Assembly: GCA_027081065.1 (NCBI GenBank)
Contig: JALWLW010000033.1
Location: forward strand, 1 to 5,908
From: Campylobacteraceae bacterium
Lineage (GTDB): Bacteria > Campylobacterota > Campylobacteria > Campylobacterales > Sulfurovaceae
DNA: 5,908 nt
Direction: 5' to 3'
Below are positions 1 through 5,057 of this stretch, in pieces (positions within the stretch are counted from its first letter, which is position 1; each line of letters begins with the position of its first letter). The notes below the pieces were generated by a model. It was not told the origin of the DNA, did no database searches, and was given only the letters and a program-made list of their open reading frames with translations. The position numbers and the translations under genes are program-made.

Positions 1-159
1 GGCATGGTGTTAGGTGTGATACTTGGCGATGTCTTTGGGGTAGCGTGGGCATATTTGATTAGTCTGGGTATTATAGTTGTGGTTTTGATTTTCTCTATGA
101 GAGAACTTTTTGATGATGAGAGGTTGAAGAGGAAAATTTTTAATGAGATGGATGAGTAG
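1..159 (+). CDS. C-terminal fragment of an integral membrane protein, possibly an MFS transporter (5' end outside window)
   Basis: Frame 1 is open from the window edge to a TAG at 157-159, giving the last 52 residues of a longer protein. It starts with a glycine-rich helix (GMVLGVILGDVFG) followed by a strongly hydrophobic span (about residues 14-33, AWAYLISLGIIVVVLIFSM), and ends in a charged cytoplasmic-type tail rich in D/E/R/K. A small-residue, Gly-rich helix, a short turn, a last hydrophobic helix and a charged tail match helices 11-12 of Major Facilitator Superfamily transporters, but other polytopic proteins could end this way, so substrate and family are open. The stop codon lies inside the GTAG tetranucleotide of a REP-like hairpin (156-179), which therefore abuts or defines the gene's end. 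The protein being real is fairly safe; the family call is a guess. Confidence 0.6.
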   Translation, partial: GMVLGVILGDVFGVAWAYLISLGIIVVVLIFSMRELFDDERLKRKIFNEMDE

Positions 160-179
160 GGTGCGTTTCCCAACGCACC
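156..179 (+). repeat. REP-like element 1: GTAG foot plus perfect 8-bp hairpin
   Basis: GTAG (156-159) is followed directly by GGTGCGTT (160-167), a TCCC loop (168-171) and the exact reverse complement AACGCACC (172-179). A second copy of the same design lies at 1156-1180. The downstream bases (AAATAAAAGG) form no T tract, so this is not an intrinsic terminator. REP sequences served by RAYT (TnpA_REP) transposases are known to carry a conserved GTAG/GGAG tetranucleotide at the 5' foot of an imperfect hairpin; assignment to that class is inference from architecture. The TAG of the foot is the stop codon of the preceding membrane protein gene. Confidence 0.7.
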
Positions 180-195
180 AAATAAAAGGAGAAAA

Positions 196-708
196 ATGAG
201 AAAAATAATTCTAAAAACAAAAAGATTAAAGTTAACAATAGCCCAAGAGAGCGACATAGAACCTCTCTACAAAGGCTGTTTTTCAAACTGGGAAGTGCAG
301 AAGCTACTACTTGGCAGAACCTTTACACTTGAAGAGACAAAAGCCTATGTCAAAAAGCATTTCTCAAAAGGTCAACTTTTGGATTTTACTGTAATTTTAA
401 ATAGAGAAGATGATGAAGTTTTAGGCTATGGAGGCATGTTTACTTACCCTTATAGTGGTCATGATAATGAGTATGAGTTTGGCTACATCTTAAAACAAGA
501 AGCATGGGGGAAAGGGTATGCAACAGAACTTTCATTTGGAGAAATAAAGAAGTTACAAGAGAGCTTTGAGGATGTGTCTATTGTTGCAACTGCACATCCT
601 TTGAACCTAGCTTCAAAACGAGTACTTGAAAAGGTAGGAATGGAGCTTGTAGAGGCTTCGGTTGAGTTGCCAAATCGTGGGCTTAGAGATATTTATAAAT
701 TAAAATAG
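196..708 (+). CDS. GNAT N-acetyltransferase, RimJ/RimL-like (Acetyltransf_3 type)
   Basis: This 170-residue protein is a standard single-domain GNAT, transferring acetyl from acetyl-CoA to an amine. The N-terminus (ILKTKRLKL, residues 5-13) is the typical 'T.RL.L' opening of the RimJ/RimL branch. The acetyl-CoA pyrophosphate-binding segment is at about 97-111 (YILKQEAWGKGYATE), with the G105-x-G107 loop intact. The motif B helix is at 137-149 (NLASKRVLEKVGM), the usual N..S..VLEK.G. Members of this branch acetylate ribosomal protein N-termini, peptides, sugars or antibiotics, so the substrate cannot be named. The ATG has an AGGAG at 187-191, 4 nt upstream. The next GNAT starts 8 nt after its stop, so the two are likely co-transcribed. 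The upstream hairpin (160-179) does not look like a terminator, so transcription could also continue from the membrane protein gene. Confidence 0.9.
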   Translation: MRKIILKTKRLKLTIAQESDIEPLYKGCFSNWEVQKLLLGRTFTLEETKAYVKKHFSKGQLLDFTVILNREDDEVLGYGGMFTYPYSGHDNEYEFGYILKQEAWGKGYATELSFGEIKKLQESFEDVSIVATAHPLNLASKRVLEKVGMELVEASVELPNRGLRDIYKLK

Positions 709-716
709 GAGAAAAA

Positions 717-1190
717 ATGAAGTTCAGAAAAGCAAAAACAAGCGAATTTACAGCCATAGCTGAACTAGACAGAGAAGCATGGAAAGAGAGTTTCAAGGGA
801 ACATACATACCTGACGGAGAGCATGTTTGGAGAATATGGGTTGAGTATGCTTTAACCATTGTAGCTGTTGATGAGCAAGAGAATATAGTAGGTGTTGCAC
901 TCGCTTTTCCTTGTAACAATAAAACCTATGCTGTTCACAAACTCATGGTAGAGAAAGCCCACAGAGGAAAAGGGATAGGAACAGAGCTTATGAGGGTGCT
1001 TTTAGTGGAGATAGACAAACTACAAGTGGACTCATTTTTAACCGTATATCCTAAAAACCCACTTGCCATTGCTCTTTATGAGAAGCTTGGATTTACAGAG
1101 AGGAGATTTGAGAAGGATTTTTATGGAGATGAGGAAGATAGATTTATTTTGACGCGTAGGGTGTTGTCCCTGACAACACCATCTAAATAA
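717..1190 (+). CDS. GNAT N-acetyltransferase (Acetyltransf_1 type) with a repeat-encoded C-terminal tail
   Basis: This 157-residue protein has the complete GNAT core. Strand beta4 and the acetyl-CoA loop are at 74-92 (HKLMVEKAHRGKGIGTELM, loop R83-G-K-G-I-G88). The motif B helix is at 114-126 (NPLAIALYEKLGF), where the tyrosine often acts as general acid. The substrate is unknown; cytosolic small-molecule or protein acetylation are both possible. The start is set by AGGAG at 707-711, which overlaps the upstream stop, and ATG 5 nt later. The natural core seems to end near residue 147 (DRFILTR). The last residues (RVLSLTTPSK) are read through a GTAG-hairpin repeat at 1156-1180 before reaching the TAA. 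This tail should be absent from orthologues in other strains. It is not a paralogous duplicate of the preceding GNAT: the two belong to different branches. Confidence 0.9.
   Translation: MKFRKAKTSEFTAIAELDREAWKESFKGTYIPDGEHVWRIWVEYALTIVAVDEQENIVGVALAFPCNNKTYAVHKLMVEKAHRGKGIGTELMRVLLVEIDKLQVDSFLTVYPKNPLAIALYEKLGFTERRFEKDFYGDEEDRFILTRRVLSLTTPSK
1156..1180 (+). repeat. REP-like element 2: GTAG foot plus perfect 9-bp hairpin, inside a coding 3' end
   Basis: GTAG (1156-1159) is followed by GGTGTTGTC (1160-1168), a CCT loop (1169-1171) and the exact reverse complement GACAACACC (1172-1180). It shares GTAGGGTG at the left and CACCA at the right with the element at 156-179. The inner stem differs (CGTT/AACG against TTGTC/GACAA) while pairing stays perfect, which implies selection for structure. 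No T tract follows (ATCTAAATAA), so it is not an intrinsic terminator. It lies within the last codons of the second GNAT gene (R147-P155) and 34 nt before the start of the AT-rich methyltransferase unit. Confidence 0.7.
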
Positions 1191-1214
1191 GTAACATATT
1201 AAAAAAGGGAAAAA

Positions 1215-2018
1215 ATGCAAAAAAAAATAAAAAAAGAGATATGTCAACGATGGAGAGAAATCGATAAAATTTCAAAAGAGTTGTGTCATGACAACTGTAG
1301 ATGGTATCATGGTTCATGGTGTATTTTAAAATGTTTAGACTTAGTTACAGGTCCATTTTTATTTGAAAAATTTTATCAGCAGATTACTCATTTGAAACTC
1401 AATAAGATAGCTGTTGTTGGTACAGCTGGTATCTCTATGCCTTATTTTATCTCTTTGTTACAACCAAAAGTAGAATTAGACATTATAGACATCTGCCCTA
1501 CTCCTCTCAAAGCTTGTGAGACTTATGCCAAAGAGAATGGACTAAAGTGGAATATGATTCAAAGAGATATGATGAAAGAGTTTGAGTCAAATACAAAGTA
1601 TGATTTGGTTGTCAATGATGCATTTTTAAATCTTTTCTCAAATTCAAATAAAGTTGTTATGCTTCAAAACATCTACAAGTTGTTGAATATAGATGGCTAC
1701 TATATTACAACTTTACGAAAAGGCTTATATCAAGATGAAATACAAAAAGCTTCAATAGGGGAACAAGATAAGTTTGTTAACAGGGCTGTTAGTTGCAGTA
1801 AAGAGATGTCTCTACAAGAGAGAAAGCTTATTCAAAAAAAAGCTGAAGCTTATAGCAGTTTTAAAACTAATTATCCAATGCATACTATTGAGAGTGTCAA
1901 GGAGCTATTTGAAAATAATGGATTTGAGATTATAAGCATTGATGAAAATGAGGTATTTGGAGAGAATGAATATACTTTTTATTTTGAGGTTGTTGCACGA
2001 AAAAGAGAAAAGGATTAA
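1215..2018 (+). CDS. Divergent class I (Rossmann) methyltransferase-like protein with Cys-rich N-terminus
   Basis: The 267-residue product has a helical N-terminal region (1-60) and a Rossmann-type domain. Motif I is atypical: IAVVGTAGISM (65-75), with G69 and G72 rather than the usual GxGxG. The acidic end of strand beta2 is D92 (DIIDICP). D118 sits in the usual adenine-contact position (IQRDMM). Motif IV-like YDLVVNDAFLNLF (129-141) and a post-motif LLNIDGYYITTLR segment follow, so SAM binding is likely but not certain. The N-terminus carries C10, C24, C28, C36 and C40, including two CX3C pairs around WYHGSW (30-35), a possible metal site or active-site feature. The substrate is unknown. 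AAGGGA (1205-1210) lies 4 nt before the ATG. It is the first gene of a compact three-gene unit, 3 nt ahead of the next gene. Coding sequence is AT-rich compared with the GNAT genes upstream. Confidence 0.75.
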   Translation: MQKKIKKEICQRWREIDKISKELCHDNCRWYHGSWCILKCLDLVTGPFLFEKFYQQITHLKLNKIAVVGTAGISMPYFISLLQPKVELDIIDICPTPLKACETYAKENGLKWNMIQRDMMKEFESNTKYDLVVNDAFLNLFSNSNKVVMLQNIYKLLNIDGYYITTLRKGLYQDEIQKASIGEQDKFVNRAVSCSKEMSLQERKLIQKKAEAYSSFKTNYPMHTIESVKELFENNGFEIISIDENEVFGENEYTFYFEVVARKREKD

Positions 2019-2021
2019 ATC

Positions 2022-2669
2022 ATGAGTGTATCAAAAAAAGCGTGGGAAAATGATGAGGCAAACATAATAGATGATTTATTAAAAACAGCCCATCAAGTAC
2101 CAAAAATAGAGGCTTATCTAAAAGAAGAGATTAGTTATCTAAAAAATAATATAGCCTTAAATTCATCGGTTATTGACTTTGGTTGTGGTAATGGACGGCA
2201 CTTGAAGATTTTAGAACCACAGATTAGCAAAGGATTAGGGATTGATATGAATAGAAGCTATTTAGAAGAGGCTTCTAGTCCATGCATATCAGATAAAATT
2301 AGATTTGAGGTCGGAGATATTGAGAACTATCAATCTACAGAACTTTTTGATGTTGCTATTTCGATGTATAATACTTTTGGAAATGTAGAGAATCAAAAAG
2401 GAATGATTGAGTCAATGTTAAACTCAATTAAACAAGGAGGAAAAATTATTATTAGTACTTTTTCTCCTGAATCTATATCTGCTAGATTAGAACTCTATAA
2501 AGTTATGGGGTTTGAAAATTTAGATATTGAAGAGTATAAGATTATAACCCAAGAGGGATTTCACTCTTTGTGTTTTAGCAAAACAGCCCTTTATGAGCTT
2601 ATACCTAATGCTATTATTGAAAAGTGTACCGATATTGGGTGGGTAGTGATTTTGAAGAAGGAAAAATAA
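2022..2669 (+). CDS. Class I SAM-dependent methyltransferase (Methyltransf_11/25-like)
   Basis: This 215-residue protein has all the class I methyltransferase signatures in order. Motif I is VIDFGCGNGRHL (50-61), binding the SAM carboxypropyl group. Motif II is GIDMNRSYL (73-81), whose D75 contacts the ribose. Motif III is FEVGDIENY (95-103). Motif IV is FDVAISMYNTFGNV (109-122), and IKQGGKIIISTF follows (136-147). The 'NTFGN' stretch is shared with several small-molecule N-methyltransferases, but that does not fix a substrate. The C-terminal region (about 150-215) is short and not recognisable to me. The start is backed by AAGGA at 2010-2014, 7 nt before the ATG, inside the 3' end of the preceding gene, so the two genes are almost certainly translated from one mRNA. 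It sits between another methyltransferase-like gene and a GNAT, which suggests joint modification of one substrate (inference). Confidence 0.88.
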   Translation: MSVSKKAWENDEANIIDDLLKTAHQVPKIEAYLKEEISYLKNNIALNSSVIDFGCGNGRHLKILEPQISKGLGIDMNRSYLEEASSPCISDKIRFEVGDIENYQSTELFDVAISMYNTFGNVENQKGMIESMLNSIKQGGKIIISTFSPESISARLELYKVMGFENLDIEEYKIITQEGFHSLCFSKTALYELIPNAIIEKCTDIGWVVILKKEK

Positions 2670-3200
2670 ATGAAAATCAAAAAAAGTAAATCTTCTCATA
2701 TAAATATTTTTTATACCTTGTGGCAAGAAGCAATTGCCTATCATAAACAAAATAATTATCCCATTTTTCCTATTTTCCCAAGAGAACAAATTCTTCTTGA
2801 AATAGATGAGGGGTTGCATTATAGTGTTTATAATAAAAGTGATGAATTGCTTGGATTTTTCTCTTTGGCTTTAGAAGATTTTGTTATTTGGGAAGAACAA
2901 GAGAAGAATGATGCCATTTATATTCATAGAATGTGTTCTAACCGAAAAATGAAAGAAATTAATTTGAGTAAAATAGTTTTAGGTTGGGGTTATGAGTATG
3001 TTATTCAAAATAAAAGAAGATATGTTCGTATGGATACATGGGGAGATAACAAAGGGTTAATTGCTCACTATACCTCTGCTGGATTCAAGGTTAAACAGTA
3101 TAGACAGCTTGGAAATATTCCAGAACTTGCGTCTCATTATGATAATATTTTTCTTGTTATGTTTGAGAACGAGGTGGCAAAATATAAAGATGGGAAATAA
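2670..3200 (+). CDS. GNAT-fold acetyltransferase with degenerate acetyl-CoA loop
   Basis: The 176-residue product reads as a GNAT by its strand-helix layout. A beta4-like strand YIHRMCS (84-90) is followed by NRKMKEINLSKIVLGWG (91-107), where R/Q-x-x-G-x-G/A should be. Then comes a good beta5 plus motif B, RMDTWGDNKGLIAHYTSAGF (120-139), with the diagnostic 'D-x5-N-x5-Y-x3-GF' spacing and Y133-like general acid position. The missing glycines in the pyrophosphate loop mean it may bind acetyl-CoA differently or be a non-catalytic relative. The ATG directly follows the TAA of the methyltransferase gene (0 nt gap), with AAGGA at 2658-2662, so translation is probably coupled. It ends the AT-rich three-gene unit; no clear intrinsic terminator follows. 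Confidence 0.72.
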   Translation: MKIKKSKSSHINIFYTLWQEAIAYHKQNNYPIFPIFPREQILLEIDEGLHYSVYNKSDELLGFFSLALEDFVIWEEQEKNDAIYIHRMCSNRKMKEINLSKIVLGWGYEYVIQNKRRYVRMDTWGDNKGLIAHYTSAGFKVKQYRQLGNIPELASHYDNIFLVMFENEVAKYKDGK

Positions 3201-3204
3201 AAGG

Positions 3205-3315
3205 TTAATCATTCAAAAACTTAACAGCTACAAGCGTTAAAACTGTACCGATAATTAGAGAGATAGTTATTGTCTCTCCTAAAAAAATGTTGGGTATAGT
3301 TTTAAAATTAAACAT
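3205..3315 (-). CDS. Possible 36-aa single-pass membrane peptide
   Basis: On the minus strand an ATG (3315-3313) opens a frame ending in TAA (3207-3205). The product has a short polar N-terminus (MFNFKTIPNIFLGE) and one hydrophobic helix from about residue 15 to 34 (TITISLIIGTVLTLVAVKFL), then ND. Length and polarity fit a small inner-membrane peptide. It fills most of the gap between the convergent GNAT gene and the divergent AEC permease gene. An AT-rich -10-like box (TATAAT on minus, 3340-3335) lies 20 nt upstream of the ATG. Against it: no good Shine-Dalgarno precedes the ATG, and a random open frame of this length is quite possible in AT-rich DNA. I do not recognise the sequence. Confidence 0.35.
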   Translation of the reverse strand: MFNFKTIPNIFLGETITISLIIGTVLTLVAVKFLND

Positions 3316-3334
3316 CTTGTGTGTAGATTTGGTC

Positions 3335-3342
3335 ATTATAAT
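3335..3342. promoter_or_regulatory. Candidate -10 box readable on both strands, upstream of the AEC permease gene
   Basis: ATTATAAT contains TATAAT on the plus strand (3337-3342) and on the minus strand (3340-3335). The minus-strand reading would place a start about 13 nt before the small peptide ATG. The plus-strand reading would start transcription near 3349, after the AAGGA (3344-3348) of the permease gene, and so would lose its ribosome binding site. The plus reading is therefore probably not the permease promoter. No clear -35 box is seen for either. Confidence 0.25.
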
Positions 3343-3353
3343 AAAGGAAAAAC

Positions 3354-4262
3354 ATGCAACTAATCATCCAAGCCCTAGTCCCTCTCATACTCTTGGTTCT
3401 GTTGGGTTGGGGTCTACGAAAGAGCATTGCCGATGACTCATGGACAGCTGTTTTAAATAAGTTAGCTGTCTATCTGCTTTTTCCTGCTCTGATATTTTCA
3501 GGTATGATAAAAGTAAAACTCGAAACCATAGATGACTTTTCATTTATTTATGGGAACTTTGTACTCTTGGTGGGCATTATATTTCTGCTTTACTTTGGGT
3601 TGAAGTATCTGGGGTTAAAAAAGAGTATGGTTAACACCTATGTTATCTCAGTATTTTTTGGAAATGTTGGTTACTTGGGGGTTCCTATAGTGAGTTCGCT
3701 TATTCCAAACTCTGAGGGCTTGGTGAGTATGCACGTGGCACTCTATACGCTTATACTTTTTACCTTTGGCATAGGGGTTTTAGAGTTTTCTGTGCATAAA
3801 CGCATTAGCCCTAAAATTTTAGTAGACACCTTGAAAAACCCTCTGCTTTTGGCTGTTCTTTTTTCTCTTTTTATACTGATGCTTGAGGTAAAATTACCTT
3901 TTGTGGTTTTAAAAACTGTAGAGCTTTTAGCAGGTGGAGCAACACCGATTATTTTGATTTCGTTGGGTATCTTTTTAGCTCGTGAATTGCCCAAGGTTGA
4001 GTACAAACACGTCGTAGGACTTGTGGGGCTAAAGCTCTTTGTTATACCAACACTTTTTTTGCTCTATTTTTACTTAGCAGGGCAGGGTAAGGTCTTGGGT
4101 ATTTCAGTTTTAGAAGCAGGAATGCCCATGGCGATTACACCGTTTATACTTGCAGAGCTTTATCCTATGGAGAGAGAGGTCATTGCCGTTGGGATAGTGG
4201 TCTCTTGTCTGTTGTCGGTTTTTACTTTACCGTTGTTGATGGTTTTGGTGGGGTTGGTGTAG
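3354..4262 (+). CDS. AEC (auxin efflux carrier) family permease
   Basis: The product is a 302-residue polytopic membrane protein with about ten hydrophobic helices, a normal length for AEC permeases (PF03547) of the BART superfamily. It has five-helix halves with a more polar middle (about 145-162). Family landmarks: the helix-break GNVGYLGVPIV (103-113), KNPLLLAVLFSL (161-172), GGATPIILISLGIFLA (194-209) and EAGMPMAITPFILAELY (254-270), the last being the usual 'mP.a' crossover segment. Bacterial members move malate, malonate, lactate or other carboxylates, but the substrate cannot be read from sequence. AAGGA at 3344-3348 lies 5 nt before the ATG. Base composition is richer in GC than the preceding three-gene unit. 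It appears to be a single-gene transcript ending towards the hairpin at 4423-4446. Confidence 0.92.
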   Translation: MQLIIQALVPLILLVLLGWGLRKSIADDSWTAVLNKLAVYLLFPALIFSGMIKVKLETIDDFSFIYGNFVLLVGIIFLLYFGLKYLGLKKSMVNTYVISVFFGNVGYLGVPIVSSLIPNSEGLVSMHVALYTLILFTFGIGVLEFSVHKRISPKILVDTLKNPLLLAVLFSLFILMLEVKLPFVVLKTVELLAGGATPIILISLGIFLARELPKVEYKHVVGLVGLKLFVIPTLFLLYFYLAGQGKVLGISVLEAGMPMAITPFILAELYPMEREVIAVGIVVSCLLSVFTLPLLMVLVGLV

Positions 4263-4422
4263 AGTAAAATTCACTCAGCTAGAGGTGTTGCTAATGGTAT
4301 TGAGTCAGCTTTAAATTTTTTGGGCATGGGTGACATTAAGGTGAGGAGATTATTAGGTCTTTGATGGGGTAATGAAAAAAATAGAAGAGGGTAGAATAGG
4401 AATTAATTTATTTTAAGTCTTT
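4263..4422 (+). other. Intergenic stretch with an in-frame coding-like remnant
   Basis: No complete gene is seen between the permease stop and the hairpin. In the permease frame, immediately after its TAG (4260-4262), 33 further codons are open to a TGA at 4362-4364. They read SKIHSARGVANGIESALNF and then about 14 more residues ending RRLLGL. The text looks protein-like in composition but has no start of its own. It could be a decayed gene fragment, a 3' extension reached only by amber read-through, or chance. The permease already has full length without it. Confidence 0.3.
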
Positions 4423-4446
4423 ACAAGAGAGTTAAAACTCTCTTGT
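4423..4446. terminator. Hairpin between convergent AEC permease and dksA genes
   Basis: ACAAGAGAGT (4423-4432) and ACTCTCTTGT (4437-4446) pair perfectly over 10 bp around a TAAA loop. The hairpin directly follows the dksA stop codon (4449-4447 on minus) and closes the permease transcript on plus. Position argues for a shared bidirectional terminator. The tail is poor on either side (TTTATCGTTG on plus; AAAGACTTAA on minus), so efficiency is doubtful and it may act mainly as an mRNA 3'-end stabiliser. Confidence 0.6.
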
Positions 4447-4842
4447 TTATCGTTGTTTTTCTAACTCATTTCTACAAGCAACACAATGCTCAGAAAACAT
4501 TTGAATTTTTAGTCGTTCGATGTTAATTTTCTCATCACATATCGTACAGATTCCATAAGTACCTAAGGCAATTTTATTAAGGCTTCTTTGGACTTGATTA
4601 AGGGTTTTTTGTTGTTCTCTTAAAATAATATTATTGGTTACAGCATCAAGAGCAATTGAGGCATGGTCAGCTTCATCTTTTGCTTCACTATGCTCATTTA
4701 ACTCTTGAACTTTTATCTCTAAAGTTTTTTGAATTTTCTCTTTTTGTTTTTCTAACTCTTGTTGAAAAAAGAGTAACTCTTCTTGGCTTAATTGCTCATC
4801 ATCAGCTTGTTTATAATAGTTATTATCTAGTGCTATTGTCAT
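4447..4842 (-). CDS. dksA: DksA/TraR-family RNA polymerase-binding transcription factor (DksA type)
   Basis: This 131-residue protein has the DksA layout. A hydrophilic N-terminal segment (1-20) leads into a long two-helix coiled coil (about 21-90), then a C4 zinc finger, CX2CX17CX2C, with C99, C102, C120 and C123. At the coiled-coil tip it keeps D56-x-x-D59-x-A61 (DEADHAS), the acidic/alanine motif that in E. coli DksA reaches the polymerase active site and is needed for ppGpp synergy. This favours true DksA over the many short TraR-like relatives. With ppGpp it would reprogram rRNA, ribosomal and biosynthetic promoters in the cytoplasm. A good AAAAAGGA (4856-4849, minus) precedes the ATG. 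The gene is divergent from dnaG across 221 nt and is followed at once by a perfect hairpin. Confidence 0.88.
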   Translation of the reverse strand: MTIALDNNYYKQADDEQLSQEELLFFQQELEKQKEKIQKTLEIKVQELNEHSEAKDEADHASIALDAVTNNIILREQQKTLNQVQRSLNKIALGTYGICTICDEKINIERLKIQMFSEHCVACRNELEKQR

Positions 4843-4906
4843 AAATTATCCTTTTTAGCTCATTTTTAATGTATATATTCTATTAAGTAAATGGGGTAAA
4901 AATGTG

Positions 4907-4912
4907 ATTATA
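4907..4912 (-). promoter_or_regulatory. Candidate -10 box for dksA
   Basis: TATAAT on the minus strand (4912-4907), in the context CTTATAATCAC, lies 64 nt upstream of the dksA ATG and would give a leader of roughly 58 nt. The DNA upstream of it on this strand is T-rich (4930-4970) with no TTGACA-like -35, a pattern described for sigma70 promoters of Campylobacterota. A second weaker box (TAGAAT, 4882-4877) lies closer to the gene. Confidence 0.4.
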
Positions 4913-4979
4913 AGACAATAGCTGAGCAAAAAATGGAATCTTTGTAAAAAAGTTATTCTTTTTTGTTAAAGTTTACATT

Positions 4980-5015
4980 TTCTATATTTTGGAAGATATA
5001 GAATCTATTTTTTTT
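4980..5015 (+). other. AT-rich inverted repeat followed by T8 in the dksA-dnaG control region
   Basis: TTCTATAT (4980-4987) and ATATAGAA (4996-5003) are perfect inverted repeats around TTTGGAAG, with pairing extendable by one G-T and one or two A-T pairs. A run of eight T (5008-5015) follows 4 nt later. In shape this is an intrinsic terminator on plus, but no annotated plus-strand transcript enters from the left. It may end an unannotated short RNA, serve as an operator, or simply be an upstream T-rich element of the dnaG promoter. A weaker A/T dyad (AAAAAAG 4946-4952, CTTTTTT 4958-4964) lies just upstream. Confidence 0.35.
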
Positions 5016-5026
5016 GTTGAATTTAG

Positions 5027-5057
5027 TTGAGTTTATACTAAGAGCTTTTGCTATAAT
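5027..5057 (+). promoter_or_regulatory. dnaG promoter with extended -10, positioned for a leaderless transcript
   Basis: TGCTATAAT (5049-5057) is a perfect extended -10 element. A partial -35 (TTGAGT, 5027-5032, 4 of 6 matches) lies 19 nt upstream, a long spacer. The -10 hexamer ends 6 nt before the dnaG ATG (5064), so transcription would begin at or within a base or two of the start codon. The upstream region is T-rich. Confidence 0.65.

Noticed and set aside
160..179. Hairpin as an intrinsic terminator after the first gene (and likewise 1160-1180)
   Set aside because: Neither hairpin is followed by a T tract on plus or on minus, and both share a GTAG foot better explained as a REP-like repeat.
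683..1247. Minus-strand open frames of 78 and 69 codons opposite the GNAT genes
   Set aside because: They lie antisense to well-supported GNAT genes, have low-complexity content and no ribosome binding sites; shadows of the plus-strand genes.
2520..2819. Minus-strand open frame of 99 codons across the methyltransferase/GNAT junction
   Set aside because: Both plus-strand genes have domain motifs and Shine-Dalgarno sequences through this region; the antisense product is rich in F/I/L/N as expected for AT-rich noise.
3258..3278. GAGAGA/TCTCTC inverted repeat as a terminator after the third GNAT
   Set aside because: Only a 6-bp core with a 9-nt loop; followed by an A run on plus and no T run on minus.
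3743..4006. Minus-strand open frame of 87 codons inside the AEC permease gene
   Set aside because: Fully inside a clear permease gene, with no recognisable domain; a composition artefact.
4656..4844. Plus-strand open frame of 62 codons antisense to dksA
   Set aside because: The opposite strand carries the conserved DksA coiled coil and tip motif; this hydrophobic product is the mirror of Glu/Gln/Lys-rich codons.
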